DNA of 64,000 bases from Variovorax sp. J22P240 (GTDB lineage: Bacteria > Pseudomonadota > Gammaproteobacteria > Burkholderiales > Burkholderiaceae_C): NCBI RefSeq assembly GCF_030316855.1, contig NZ_JASZYR010000001.1, forward strand, positions 62,001 to 126,000, written 5' to 3'. The notes beneath the pieces are model-generated. The model saw nothing but the letters and a program-made list of their open reading frames with translations. It was not told the origin of the DNA and did no database searches. The position numbers and the translations under genes were made by a program. Positions 1 to 7,321 of the stretch are shown one piece after another; position 1 is the stretch's first letter; every line of letters begins with the position of its first letter.

Positions 1-2
1 CT

Positions 3-467
3 CGCGCGGTGGTTGACGATCCTTCCATCTTCGGTGCCGCGTGGCCCGTGTTCGGTGCCGCAGCAGCGGTGTCCACGCTGTTTGCCAGCGCGGTGCTAGG
101 TCGTGTCTCCCGGCGCCGTGTGCTGGCGGGAAGCCATGTGCTGATGGCGGCCGGCTGTCTGTTGCCGGTGCTGCACCTGTCCGCCTCGACCGTGCTCGCA
201 GCGGCTCTGCTGGTGGGCGGAACCTTCATGGTTGCGACCATGGCGGGCATGCAGGAGGCCAAGGCGAGTACCGTCGGAGATCCGACGCGAGCGCTCGGCC
301 GCATGACCGCCGCTTTCGCGATCGGCCAGATGGCCGGGCCCGTGCTGTCCTCCGCATTGAGCGGCAGGGCGCAGGGTTTCGGCGGTCTCTTTGCTGCGCT
401 GGTCGTCGGTGCCGTGGCCCTGCTGGGCAGTGCCGTGTGGCTGTTCCGCGAGCCGTCCCGAATCTGA
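3..467 (+). CDS. MFS transporter, C-terminal part (cut by window edge)
   Basis: The reading frame is open from the left edge and ends with TGA at 465-467, so only the last ~155 residues of a membrane transporter are visible. The segment has about four hydrophobic helices separated by short basic loops (for example VSRRR and a terminal FREPSRI), as in the C-terminal half of a major facilitator. The stretch GTFMVATMAGMQEA resembles YbfB/YjiJ-type MFS proteins, but I cannot assign a substrate. The next gene starts 21 bases downstream on the same strand, so the two are probably co-transcribed. The family call is fairly safe; the subfamily is a guess. Confidence 0.7.
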   Translation, partial: RAVVDDPSIFGAAWPVFGAAAAVSTLFASAVLGRVSRRRVLAGSHVLMAAGCLLPVLHLSASTVLAAALLVGGTFMVATMAGMQEAKASTVGDPTRALGRMTAAFAIGQMAGPVLSSALSGRAQGFGGLFAALVVGAVALLGSAVWLFREPSRI

Positions 468-488
468 ATATACGAAAGGAACCCCGTC

Positions 489-1082
489 ATGTTTCAACAA
501 GGCCATACCGTCCCCTGGTCCGAGCGCCTGCCGATGCCGGCTGCCGAGGCGATGTCGGATGCGCAGCGCGCTGCAGCGCAAGCACTGATCGACGGGCCGC
601 GCAAGGCTGTCTTCGGCCCCTTCGTTCCGCTGCTGCAGAGTCCGGTGCTGATGGAGCGCATCGGCAGCCTGGGCGAGTACCTGCGCTTCGACAGCACGCT
701 CGATGCGCGTCTTCGCGAGCTCGTCACCTGCGCGGTCGCGCGCCACGTCGGCAATCAGTTCGAATGGGTGTTGCATGCGGCGGCGGCGGTCAAGGCCGGC
801 GTCAGTGCCGAAGCGGTTGAAGCCCTGCGGCTCGGGCGCCGCGCTGCACCGCTGGCCGACGACGAGCAGCTTGCACTCGACTTCGCGATGGAACTCCTGC
901 AACACCACGGCGTTAGCGAGCCGACCTACGCTGCCGCCGCAGAACGCTTCGGCGCCAGCACCGTCGTCGAACTCAGTGCCCTCGTCGGCTACTTCACGAT
1001 GGTCTGCTGGGTCATGAACGTAGCGCACACGCCGGTGCAAGGGACAGAGGGGCAGCGCGGGCTCGAAGCTTTTCCGTTGTAG
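489..1082 (+). CDS. Carboxymuconolactone decarboxylase family protein
   Basis: This 197-residue protein has the alpha-helical AhpD/CMD layout: a helix with ELVTCAVARHVGNQFEWVLH followed by AAAVKAGVSAEAVEALR. The usual redox CxxC of AhpD is absent. Only one Cys, in VTCAVARH, is present, and His residues follow it, so a peroxidase role is unlikely and a decarboxylase or unknown hydrolytic role is more plausible. An AAGGA ribosome site sits just before ATG 489. The gene follows the MFS gene closely and ends 13 bases from the convergent mnmH stop, with no hairpin terminator between them. The substrate is unknown. Confidence 0.8.
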   Translation: MFQQGHTVPWSERLPMPAAEAMSDAQRAAAQALIDGPRKAVFGPFVPLLQSPVLMERIGSLGEYLRFDSTLDARLRELVTCAVARHVGNQFEWVLHAAAAVKAGVSAEAVEALRLGRRAAPLADDEQLALDFAMELLQHHGVSEPTYAAAAERFGASTVVELSALVGYFTMVCWVMNVAHTPVQGTEGQRGLEAFPL

Positions 1083-1095
1083 CCCTCTTTGCGAG

Positions 1096-2175
1096 TCAAC
1101 GGGTCCATGCACCATCCCGCAGGGTATCGGCCTCGAGTGCAAGCACCGCGTCTGCAAGGGCTTGAACGCCTTGCTCGGTCAGATCGCTCGTGTCGACGCG
1201 GGAGCGATCCGACCAGGCCTTGAAGTGACGCGCCTGCGAGCTCGCGTAGTGCGGGTCGTAGTGCTGTGTCATCAACTCGGCGAACAGCGGCGCCAGTTCT
1301 CGCGCACGCGCCCAGGCTTGCCAACGCTGCACCGTCTCCTTGCCCTGCAGTTCCTTGAGCAATCCCAGCTGCGTGGCGAGCGCCTCGCCGTCTTCGCCCA
1401 GGTAGGCATAGTCGCGCAGCAGATAGTCCAGTCGCGCTGGCGGCGTTGCAACGATTTCGATGCAGGGGCTGGTACGCATTCGCGAGACCAGCGACACGGG
1501 CAGTGCAATGCGGCCGATGCGCGGGCTTTCGCCTTCGACGTACAAGGGCCGATGCAGATCGACGGCTTCGAGAACTTGGGCGATGCGCGTCTCGAAGTGC
1601 TTCTGCGACGGCTGTGCCACACCTGGTAGCGCACCGAGCAGTGAACCCTTGTGTTTCGCGCAATCTTCGAGATCCAGCACCTGGGCGCCTCGAAGGGCCA
1701 GCGCCTGCAGCACGCGTGTCTTCGCACTGCCCGTGGCGCCGCAGATGATTCGCAATGGCAACTGCGGGCACAGCGCTGCGAGCCGTTCAATCACGTGGTG
1801 GCGAAAACTCTTGTAGCCACCGGCCAGTTGCTGGGCGTCCCAGCCGACCAACCGCAGCCACGTCACCATCGATCCGCTGCGCAAACCGCCGCGCCAGCAA
1901 TAGACAAGCGGCTTCCAGGTCGCGGGCTGGTCGGCGAACCGTTCTCGCAGGTGTCTGGCGAGATTGGCGGCCACCATCGCACCGCCGACGCGCCTGGCCT
2001 CGAACGCGCCGCGCTGCTTGTAGAGCGTGCCGACGATGCGGCGCTCATCGTCGTCGAGGACGGGGCAGTTGATGGCGCCGGGGATATGGTCCAGCGCGAA
2101 CTCGGAAGGCGAGCGTGCGTCGATCAGGGTATCGAAGGCGTGCAGGTCGGCCACGCGGATGGGAGGGCGTTGCAT
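1096..2175 (-). CDS. mnmH: tRNA 2-selenouridine synthase
   Basis: MnmH (SelU/YbbB) replaces the sulfur of 2-thiouridine at wobble position 34 of Lys, Glu and Gln tRNAs with selenium from selenophosphate, through a geranylated intermediate. The 359-residue length matches the family (364 in E. coli). A rhodanese domain fills the N-terminal third, with the catalytic Cys about residue 93 in YCWRGGLRS. A P-loop follows at about 145-153 (GATGSAKTR). The gene is divergent from selD, which makes its selenium donor. The start codon lacks a clear Shine-Dalgarno site, and the leader instead carries an 11-bp tandem repeat. Confidence 0.95.
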   Translation of the reverse strand: MQRPPIRVADLHAFDTLIDARSPSEFALDHIPGAINCPVLDDDERRIVGTLYKQRGAFEARRVGGAMVAANLARHLRERFADQPATWKPLVYCWRGGLRSGSMVTWLRLVGWDAQQLAGGYKSFRHHVIERLAALCPQLPLRIICGATGSAKTRVLQALALRGAQVLDLEDCAKHKGSLLGALPGVAQPSQKHFETRIAQVLEAVDLHRPLYVEGESPRIGRIALPVSLVSRMRTSPCIEIVATPPARLDYLLRDYAYLGEDGEALATQLGLLKELQGKETVQRWQAWARARELAPLFAELMTQHYDPHYASSQARHFKAWSDRSRVDTSDLTEQGVQALADAVLALEADTLRDGAWTR

Positions 2176-2219
2176 GAGCGGTTCAGGAGCGGTTCAGGAG
2201 CGGTTCAGGAGCGCTTCTG
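2176..2219. repeat. 11-bp tandem repeat in the mnmH-selD divergent region
   Basis: GAGCGGTTCAG is repeated perfectly three times at 2176-2186, 2187-2197 and 2198-2208. A fourth degenerate copy, GAGCGCTTCTG, follows at 2209-2219. The array begins at the base directly next to the mnmH start codon, so it occupies the position of the ribosome-binding site and leader of that gene. Its unit length is close to one helical turn. It could be a slippage-prone regulatory tract or a protein-binding array; nothing in the sequence decides between them. Confidence 0.9.
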
Positions 2220-2277
2220 GGCGCTCGTGGCTGGCACAATGCCGATCCATCCCGGTGGCTTCGCTGTCTTCATCATC

Positions 2278-3333
2278 ATGGAACAGATAGCTCTCACACA
2301 GTTTTCACACGGAGGGGGTTGCGGCTGCAAGATTGCGCCGGGCCTTCTGGCGGAGATTCTGGCACGCGCCCCGCAGGGCATCGTGCCGCCCGAGTTGTTG
2401 GTTGGCATCGAGACCAGCGATGACGCGGCCGTCTACCGCCTCAATGACACACAGGCCCTGGTCGCGACCACCGATTTCTTCACGCCCATCGTGGACGATC
2501 CGTTCGACTTCGGTCGCATTGCCGCGACGAATGCGCTGTCGGACATCTACGCCATGGGCGGCACGCCGATCATGGCGCTGGCGCTCGTCGGCATGCCCAT
2601 CGACAAGCTGCCGCCCGAGGTGATCGGCCGTGTGCTGGAAGGCGGGGCCAGCATTTGCCGCGAAGCCGGCATCCCCATCGCGGGCGGTCACAGCATCGAT
2701 GTGCTCGAGCCGATCTATGGACTGGTGGGGTTGGGGTTGATCCATCCCGATCGCGTGCGGCGCAATGCGGACGCACGGCCGGGCGACGTGCTGGTGCTCG
2801 GCAAGCCTTTGGGCGTGGGCATCCTGTCGGCGGCGCTCAAGAAGGGGTTGCTCGACGAGACGGGGTACGCGCAGATGCTGCGCCATACGACGCAACTCAA
2901 TCGCGTGGGCATCGAACTCGCGGTGCTCGACGGCGTGCATGCGATGACCGACGTCACCGGCTTCGGCCTCGCTGGCCACCTGCTCGAAATCTGTCGGGGG
3001 GGGAAGTTGCGCGCGCGCGTGCACCTCGACGCATTGCCGACCATCGATGCCGCGGTCGCCTTCGCGAAGGACGGCATCGTGACCGGCGCCTCCGCTCGCA
3101 ACTGGAACGGCTGCGGTTCGCAGGTTGCCTGGCCATCGCATGCCGAGCCATGGCAACGGGCATTGGTTGCCGATCCGCAGACCAGTGGCGGGCTGCTCGT
3201 GAGTTGCCGAGCCGAAGCCGTGGATGCCGTGCTTGCGGCCTTCGTTGCCGCCGGCTTCGAACAGGCGTCGCGCATCGGAACCCTTCATGCGCTGGACACC
3301 CGGGCGCCGCCGGGCATAGAGTTCGACACATAA
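2278..3333 (+). CDS. selD: Selenide, water dikinase (selenophosphate synthase)
   Basis: SelD makes selenophosphate from selenide and ATP. The protein is 351 residues. The N-terminal active-site motif reads HGGGCGCK, with Cys15 and Lys18, so this is a cysteine form and not a selenoprotein. The AIR-synthase-like core follows, with DDAAVY, TTDFFTP, GHSIDVLEPIYG and DVTGFGLAGHL. ATG 2278 is chosen because it places the active-site motif at the usual distance; an in-frame ATG at 2239 would add 13 residues. It is divergent from mnmH, which suggests the selenium serves tRNA modification. No selA, selB or selC is visible here. Confidence 0.95.
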   Translation: MEQIALTQFSHGGGCGCKIAPGLLAEILARAPQGIVPPELLVGIETSDDAAVYRLNDTQALVATTDFFTPIVDDPFDFGRIAATNALSDIYAMGGTPIMALALVGMPIDKLPPEVIGRVLEGGASICREAGIPIAGGHSIDVLEPIYGLVGLGLIHPDRVRRNADARPGDVLVLGKPLGVGILSAALKKGLLDETGYAQMLRHTTQLNRVGIELAVLDGVHAMTDVTGFGLAGHLLEICRGGKLRARVHLDALPTIDAAVAFAKDGIVTGASARNWNGCGSQVAWPSHAEPWQRALVADPQTSGGLLVSCRAEAVDAVLAAFVAAGFEQASRIGTLHALDTRAPPGIEFDT

Positions 3334-3361
3334 GCGCGGAGTACGAATGGGAGGAACGCTG

Positions 3362-3862
3362 ATGAAACGTCGCATACGCGTCTTGCTGGCCAGTGTCGCG
3401 ATGACCCTGCCATCCCTGCCGACCTTCGCCGAGCAGAGCCAGTCGCAGGATCTATCCGACAAGGGCTACTGGGAACTCCTCGTTGGTCCCTTCGCCGTGC
3501 ACTGGAGCCGGGACGAAAAGCACAAGAACGTTTATCTCCTGGGGGTGGAGCGTGGCCTGTCGGACGGGACTCTCTGGGGTTTCTCGGCGTTCCAGAATTC
3601 TTTCGGCCAGGCTTCCGCCTACGCGTACTACGGGTACCGATGGGAAGACGTGTTCGGATATTCGGGCCTCTACGCCAAGCTTTCTGGCGGCATTCTCTAT
3701 GGGTACAAGGAGCCGTACGAGGACAAGATACCGATCAACCACGACGGTTGGGGCCTCGCCATCATTCCCGCAGTCGGCTATCGCCTCACACCGAAGGATG
3801 CGCTGGAGGTTGGCATGCTTGGAACGGCCGGTCTCATGTTCATGTACACCCGCCGGTTCTGA
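3362..3862 (+). CDS. PagP-like small outer-membrane beta-barrel protein
   Basis: A signal peptide (about residues 1-23, cleaved near TFA/EQ) precedes a mature ~143-residue protein. It has alternating aromatic beta-strands and ends in an outer-membrane-type Phe (YTRRF). Strand order and spacing resemble the lipid A palmitoyltransferase PagP: a VHW near the first strand, LWGFSAFQNSFGQ matching PagP's catalytic Asp-Ser loop, and a long central loop. The PagP Asp is Asn here, so activity is uncertain. ATG 3362 is preferred over 3347 because AGGA lies just upstream. The gene follows selD by 28 bases. Such proteins are often left as hypothetical or mis-named transporters. Confidence 0.55.
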   Translation: MKRRIRVLLASVAMTLPSLPTFAEQSQSQDLSDKGYWELLVGPFAVHWSRDEKHKNVYLLGVERGLSDGTLWGFSAFQNSFGQASAYAYYGYRWEDVFGYSGLYAKLSGGILYGYKEPYEDKIPINHDGWGLAIIPAVGYRLTPKDALEVGMLGTAGLMFMYTRRF

Positions 3863-3923
3863 TCCTTCGCGTCGATGATCGAGAAATCTTTCGGGCTCGG
3901 CCGAAGAGGGCCTCGCAAGCCTC

Positions 3924-3929
3924 TATAAT
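3924..3929 (+). promoter_or_regulatory. Candidate -10 box for tRNA-Gly
   Basis: A perfect TATAAT lies 17 bases upstream of the tRNA 5' end. I see no good -35 hexamer at 16-18 bases, so only the -10 call is supported. Confidence 0.5.
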
Positions 3930-3945
3930 TCGAAGCTCGAAAAAT

Positions 3946-4021
3946 GCGGGAATAGCTCAGTTGGTAGAGCGCAACCTTGCCAAGGTTGAGGTCGAGAGTT
4001 CGAGACTCTTTTCCCGCTCCA
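3946..4021 (+). tRNA. tRNA-Gly (anticodon GCC)
   Basis: The 76-base cloverleaf is readable. The 7-bp acceptor stem GCGGGAA/TTCCCGC pairs 3946-3952 with 4011-4017. The D arm contains AGCTCAGTTGGTAGAGC. The anticodon stem CAACC/GGTTG encloses loop TTGCCAA with GCC at 3979-3981. The T arm contains GTTCGAGA. The discriminator is T and CCA is encoded at 4019-4021. It reads GGC and GGU glycine codons. The tRNA stands alone and is followed by a ParB-like gene, a common integration context, although I see no duplicated 3' end nearby. Confidence 0.95.
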
Positions 4022-4135
4022 GTTTCGCCCTTGCGGATCCATCGCCGTCACAGGGCATCCGTCCCGGCAACTCTTCTGCCGGTGCGTCGCGCGGGTTCCT
4101 CGCGCAGATCTTCAGGGCGACAAACCTCCAGTCAA

Positions 4136-4972
4136 ATGCCCATGGACATCGTCGTCAACGAAGAACTCAAAGCCTATATCGATCCGCTCACCGCGGAGGA
4201 AGATGAGGCGCTCGAACGCAGCATCCTGGCTGAGGGTTGCCGCGATGCTCTCGTGCTGTGGGGTGACGTGCTCGTCGATGGCCACAACCGCTATCGCATC
4301 TGCCAGAAGCACGGGCTGCCGTTTCAGACGGTGCAGAACCCGCGGTTCCGTTCGATGGAGGACGTTCACCTGTGGATGATCGATCAGCACCTGGGACGCC
4401 GCAGCATTTCGGACTTCCAGCGTGGCGTGCTGGCATTGCGCAAGAGAGAGATCGTCGCCGAACGCCGCACGCGCGCGGCCACTGCGCCCGACCCGGCAAC
4501 CACCGCCGATGCGCCGGCGGATGCCGCACCTGCTCAAGCCGTTGCCGACTCGCCTGCGGATGCTGCGTTCAACAGCCGTGAGGCCATCGCCAGGGCGGCG
4601 CGCCTGAGCAGCAGCCAGGTGGTGATGATCGAGAAAATCCAGAAGCAGGCCGCGCCCGAATTGGTCGCTGCGGTCAAGTCCGGAACGATTTCGCTCAATG
4701 CGGCAGCGGCCGTGGCGACCTTGCCGGCCGAACAGCAGATCGCGGCAGCGAATGCCGGCAAGGATGAACTGAAGCAGGCCGCCAAGCGGGTTCGCGAATC
4801 GAAGCGGAAGCCTCGGGAGGACCGCGACGATCGCGATCGGTCCGTTGCGTCGGCATCACCCGAAGGCCCTGCCGAGTCCGATGAACTGCGCGCACTGCGT
4901 CAACGCGTGGCCGAACTGACGGTGGAGAACGAGGCACTGCGCAGGCAACTCGCCGAATTGCAGTTGCAGTAG
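4136..4972 (+). CDS. ParB/sulfiredoxin-fold N-terminal domain protein
   Basis: The protein is 278 residues. Residues ~1-75 form a ParB N-terminal-like domain: LKAYIDPLTAEEDEALERSI, then GDVLVDGHNRYRIC at 44-56, the position where ParB and sulfiredoxin folds bind nucleotide. A helical region with EKIQKQAAPELVAAVKSG follows. The C-terminus (~245-278) is a leucine-heptad coiled coil, ELRALRQRVAELTVENEALRRQL. No helix-turn-helix typical of chromosomal ParB is obvious and there is no parA neighbour, so this is not the chromosome partition protein. ATG 4136 (or 4142) is chosen because longer forms would run through the tRNA. Its role is unknown. Confidence 0.7.
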   Translation: MPMDIVVNEELKAYIDPLTAEEDEALERSILAEGCRDALVLWGDVLVDGHNRYRICQKHGLPFQTVQNPRFRSMEDVHLWMIDQHLGRRSISDFQRGVLALRKREIVAERRTRAATAPDPATTADAPADAAPAQAVADSPADAAFNSREAIARAARLSSSQVVMIEKIQKQAAPELVAAVKSGTISLNAAAAVATLPAEQQIAAANAGKDELKQAAKRVRESKRKPREDRDDRDRSVASASPEGPAESDELRALRQRVAELTVENEALRRQLAELQLQ

Positions 4973-4979
4973 GGAGACA

Positions 4980-5141
4980 TCAGGGCAGAGGTGCGCCTCG
5001 GATCGTGTCGGCCGACTTCTTGAGCTGGTCGGACATGTCGCGGTGAAAGCGCGAGGTACCTCGTTGATGGAGCACGTCGATCAGCCAACCGCCTGCGACC
5101 AGTAGCGCCAGCGCAACCATCGTGAAAATCTCAGAATCCAT
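4980..5141 (-). CDS. Small single-pass membrane protein (53 aa), hypothetical
   Basis: An ATG at 5141 follows a good ribosome site (GGGAGA, about 6 bases upstream) and opens a 53-residue frame. The protein has a short N-terminus, one hydrophobic helix at about residues 7-22 (FTMVALALLVAGGWLI) and a charged tail with SDQLKKSADTIRG. I do not recognise a family. The longer frame back to 5207 lacks a comparable ribosome site. The stop lies 7 bases from the convergent ParB-like gene. It is plausible as a membrane miniprotein but supported only by start signals and composition. Confidence 0.45.
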   Translation of the reverse strand: MDSEIFTMVALALLVAGGWLIDVLHQRGTSRFHRDMSDQLKKSADTIRGAPLP

Positions 5142-5270
5142 GACGATCTCCCGGACCTTTGACATCTTGAACTTTGAAGCGCCCAACCCCGTTTGGGAAT
5201 CGGCCAAATAGCATGTGTTGCTATCCGCGCCAGCCGTGAAATTGTTCCTTTTTTCGGGTCGTCGGCGGTC

Positions 5271-6722
5271 TCATCCCGAGAAGCGCATCACCCCATCGTT
5301 CACCGCGCCGTACCGCAAGGTCATCAGGTCGGCGAGGTAGTTCTGGTTCAGCTTCCAGGGCTTCTTCAGGCCCTGCTTGGGCAACTGGTCCATCGCGCGC
5401 TGGAAGTAGCCCGAAGAAAAATCAACCCATGGCCGCAGCGGCATGAGGTCGTCGCCCGCGTGCGGCACGCATCGGCGTGCGCCGGCCTGTTGCATGTGGT
5501 TGAGCAGACGGCAGACGAAGAGGCTGGCGAGATCGGCCTTCAGCGTCCATGACGCGTTCGTGTAGCCGAAGATCGACGCGAAGTTGGGCACGCCCCTGAA
5601 CATGATGCCCTTGTAGTTGACGAGTTCGGAAGACTGGAGAGGCCGGCCGTCCACGCAGAGTTCGACGCCGCCGATCAGCTTCAGCCTCAGGCCGGTCGCG
5701 GTGACCACGAGATCCGCCGGCAATTCCGCACCGCTCGCGAGTTTCAGGCCGGTCTCGGTGAAAGACTCGATCCGGTCGGTCACCACGCTGACGCGCTTCT
5801 CGCGGATGGCTTTGAACAGGTCGCCGTCGGGCACGAAGCACAAGCGTTGTTCCCAAGGGTTGTACTTGGGCGAGAAATGGGTGTCGACGTCGAAGTCCGG
5901 CCCGACCTGCCGACGGACCAGCTTGAGCATCGTGTCCCGCGCGAACTTGGGCTTGCGCCGGCAGAGGGTGAAGACTCCCATGCCCAGCAACAGGTTCCGC
6001 CAGCGGGTGATACCGTGCGCGGAAGAGGGGCCCAAGTGACGCAGCAGCCATCCGGCCATCCGGTCGACCGACGGGATGGTGAGCACATAGCTGGGCGAAC
6101 GCTGCAGCATCGTCACGTGCGCCGCCTGCTTTGCCATTTCGGGGACCAGCGTGACGGCCGTGGCGCCGCTGCCGATCACGACGACGCGCTTGTCCGCATA
6201 GTCGATGTCGTCGGTCCATTGCTGCGGATGCACGATGCGGCCGGTGAAGCGTTCGCGGCCTGGAAACGCCGGCGAGTAGCCTTCGGCGTAGTCGTAGTAG
6301 CCGCTGCACGCCAACAGGAAGTTGCAGTGGATGGAGGCGGCGTCGCCCTGATCGCGCTCGAAGTCCACGGTCCATTGCGCCTCGTCGGATGACCACGTCG
6401 CGCGCCGCACGCGATGCCCGAAGCGGATCAACCTTTCGATGCCCTGCTCACGCGCCGTGTCGCGCAGGTACTGGAGGATGGAGGGCCCGTCGGCGATGGA
6501 TTTCGTTCCCGTCCATGGCCGGAACGAATACCCCAGCGTGTACATGTCCGAGTCGGACCGGATGCCGGGATAGCGAAATAGATCCCAGGTGCCGCCTAGC
6601 GACTGGCGCGCCTCCAGGATGGCGACGCTCCGGCCAGGGCACAGCCGCTGCAAGTGGGAAGCCGCGCCGATGCCGGAGAGGCCTGCCCCCACGATCAGTA
6701 CATCGACGAATTCATCAACCAT
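5271..6722 (-). CDS. Flavin-containing monooxygenase (Baeyer-Villiger type)
   Basis: This 483-residue FAD/NADPH enzyme would oxygenate ketones or soft nucleophiles. The FAD Rossmann motif VGAGLSGIG is at ~11-19 and the NADPH motif VIGSGATAV at ~182-190. The Baeyer-Villiger fingerprint FxGxxxHxxxW is matched exactly by FTGRIVHPQQW (~159-169). ATG 6722 is chosen because it puts the FAD motif at the normal distance; the open frame extends 40 codons upstream with no family-like sequence. No substrate genes are adjacent; a small unknown gene lies upstream on the same strand. Type II FMO-like group B monooxygenase is the alternative name. Confidence 0.88.
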   Translation of the reverse strand: MVDEFVDVLIVGAGLSGIGAASHLQRLCPGRSVAILEARQSLGGTWDLFRYPGIRSDSDMYTLGYSFRPWTGTKSIADGPSILQYLRDTAREQGIERLIRFGHRVRRATWSSDEAQWTVDFERDQGDAASIHCNFLLACSGYYDYAEGYSPAFPGRERFTGRIVHPQQWTDDIDYADKRVVVIGSGATAVTLVPEMAKQAAHVTMLQRSPSYVLTIPSVDRMAGWLLRHLGPSSAHGITRWRNLLLGMGVFTLCRRKPKFARDTMLKLVRRQVGPDFDVDTHFSPKYNPWEQRLCFVPDGDLFKAIREKRVSVVTDRIESFTETGLKLASGAELPADLVVTATGLRLKLIGGVELCVDGRPLQSSELVNYKGIMFRGVPNFASIFGYTNASWTLKADLASLFVCRLLNHMQQAGARRCVPHAGDDLMPLRPWVDFSSGYFQRAMDQLPKQGLKKPWKLNQNYLADLMTLRYGAVNDGVMRFSG

Positions 6723-6852
6723 CTGTTCGGGATCTCCGCACGCGCGCGCGAGAACTCTGGCGCGGCGCGCAATCCTGGATTCTGGCTGGAGTGTCGCGGG
6801 GTGCTCCTCCCCCGGAATGATGATGCGCCGGCGGCAGGGCACCGGGAGCGGT

Positions 6853-7140
6853 TCAGCCCTTGGCTTGCCCTTCTAGCCTGCGATTGGCGTCCAGCGCGTA
6901 GACGACAGGCTTTTCATCCGAGGTCTTGTGGGACGGCGCTGCGCTTTCCCCCAAGGGAAGGTGCGACGATCCGTAGACCTCGCGCTCGAGCCGCTTGGCA
7001 CGCTCGGCGTACATGCGAGCCAAGGCGCCATGGTGCTCCGCGGCCGCCTGGTGCTCGATGCGCGCCAGATGGGCCTCCTCGAGCAGCGTCATGACGCGTC
7101 GCAAATGGCCGTTTCGATTGGGCTGGAAAAAGCTGAACAT
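6853..7140 (-). CDS. Conserved small protein of unknown function (95 aa)
   Basis: The start is placed at ATG 7140, preceded by a strong GGAGG site at 5 bases; an upstream in-frame ATG at 7152 overlaps that site and is less likely. The protein begins MFSFFQPNRNGHLRRVMTLLEEAHLARIEHQ and is mainly helical and highly charged over ~15-60. Its tail is Pro/Ser-rich. There is no signal peptide, membrane helix or recognisable motif. The gene stands 130 bases upstream of the monooxygenase on the same strand. The helical region looks like a dimerising or protein-binding module; no function is assigned. Confidence 0.55.
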   Translation of the reverse strand: MFSFFQPNRNGHLRRVMTLLEEAHLARIEHQAAAEHHGALARMYAERAKRLEREVYGSSHLPLGESAAPSHKTSDEKPVVYALDANRRLEGQAKG

Positions 7141-7234
7141 CAGATCCTCCATCGGGGTTGCCGCTGATAGATCCGAGTTTTAACTTCAATTGGGGTGCGG
7201 TGCTTGTAAGGCAGCGCCTACCTTAGGGATAGAC

Positions 7235-7255
7235 CGCACGGCCGATCACCGTGCG
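7235..7255. other. 7-bp inverted repeat between flavin reductase and the 95-aa gene
   Basis: CGCACGG (7235-7241) and CCGTGCG (7249-7255) are perfect inverted arms around a 7-base loop, placed downstream of the flavin reductase stop. No T-tract follows on either strand, so this is a weak terminator candidate or an operator-like site. Confidence 0.3.
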
Positions 7256-7321
7256 AAGCGCAACGCAGTAGATTCGCCAGTTGCCGCAATCAGTCGCGTG
7301 GGCGCAACGAATGGGCGGATT

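Noticed and set aside
2176..2219. CRISPR-like array
   Set aside because: Units are 11 bp and directly adjacent with no spacers, so this is a plain tandem repeat.
1651..2277. Upstream extension of the selD frame
   Set aside because: It runs antisense through mnmH and has no selD homology; the SelD N-terminus begins at 2278.
2278..2340. Selenocysteine in the SelD active site
   Set aside because: The codons in the HGGGCGCK motif are ordinary TGC; there is no in-frame TGA.
3977..4135. Extension of the ParB-like gene into tRNA-Gly
   Set aside because: It would translate the tRNA; the homologous start is at 4136 or 4142.
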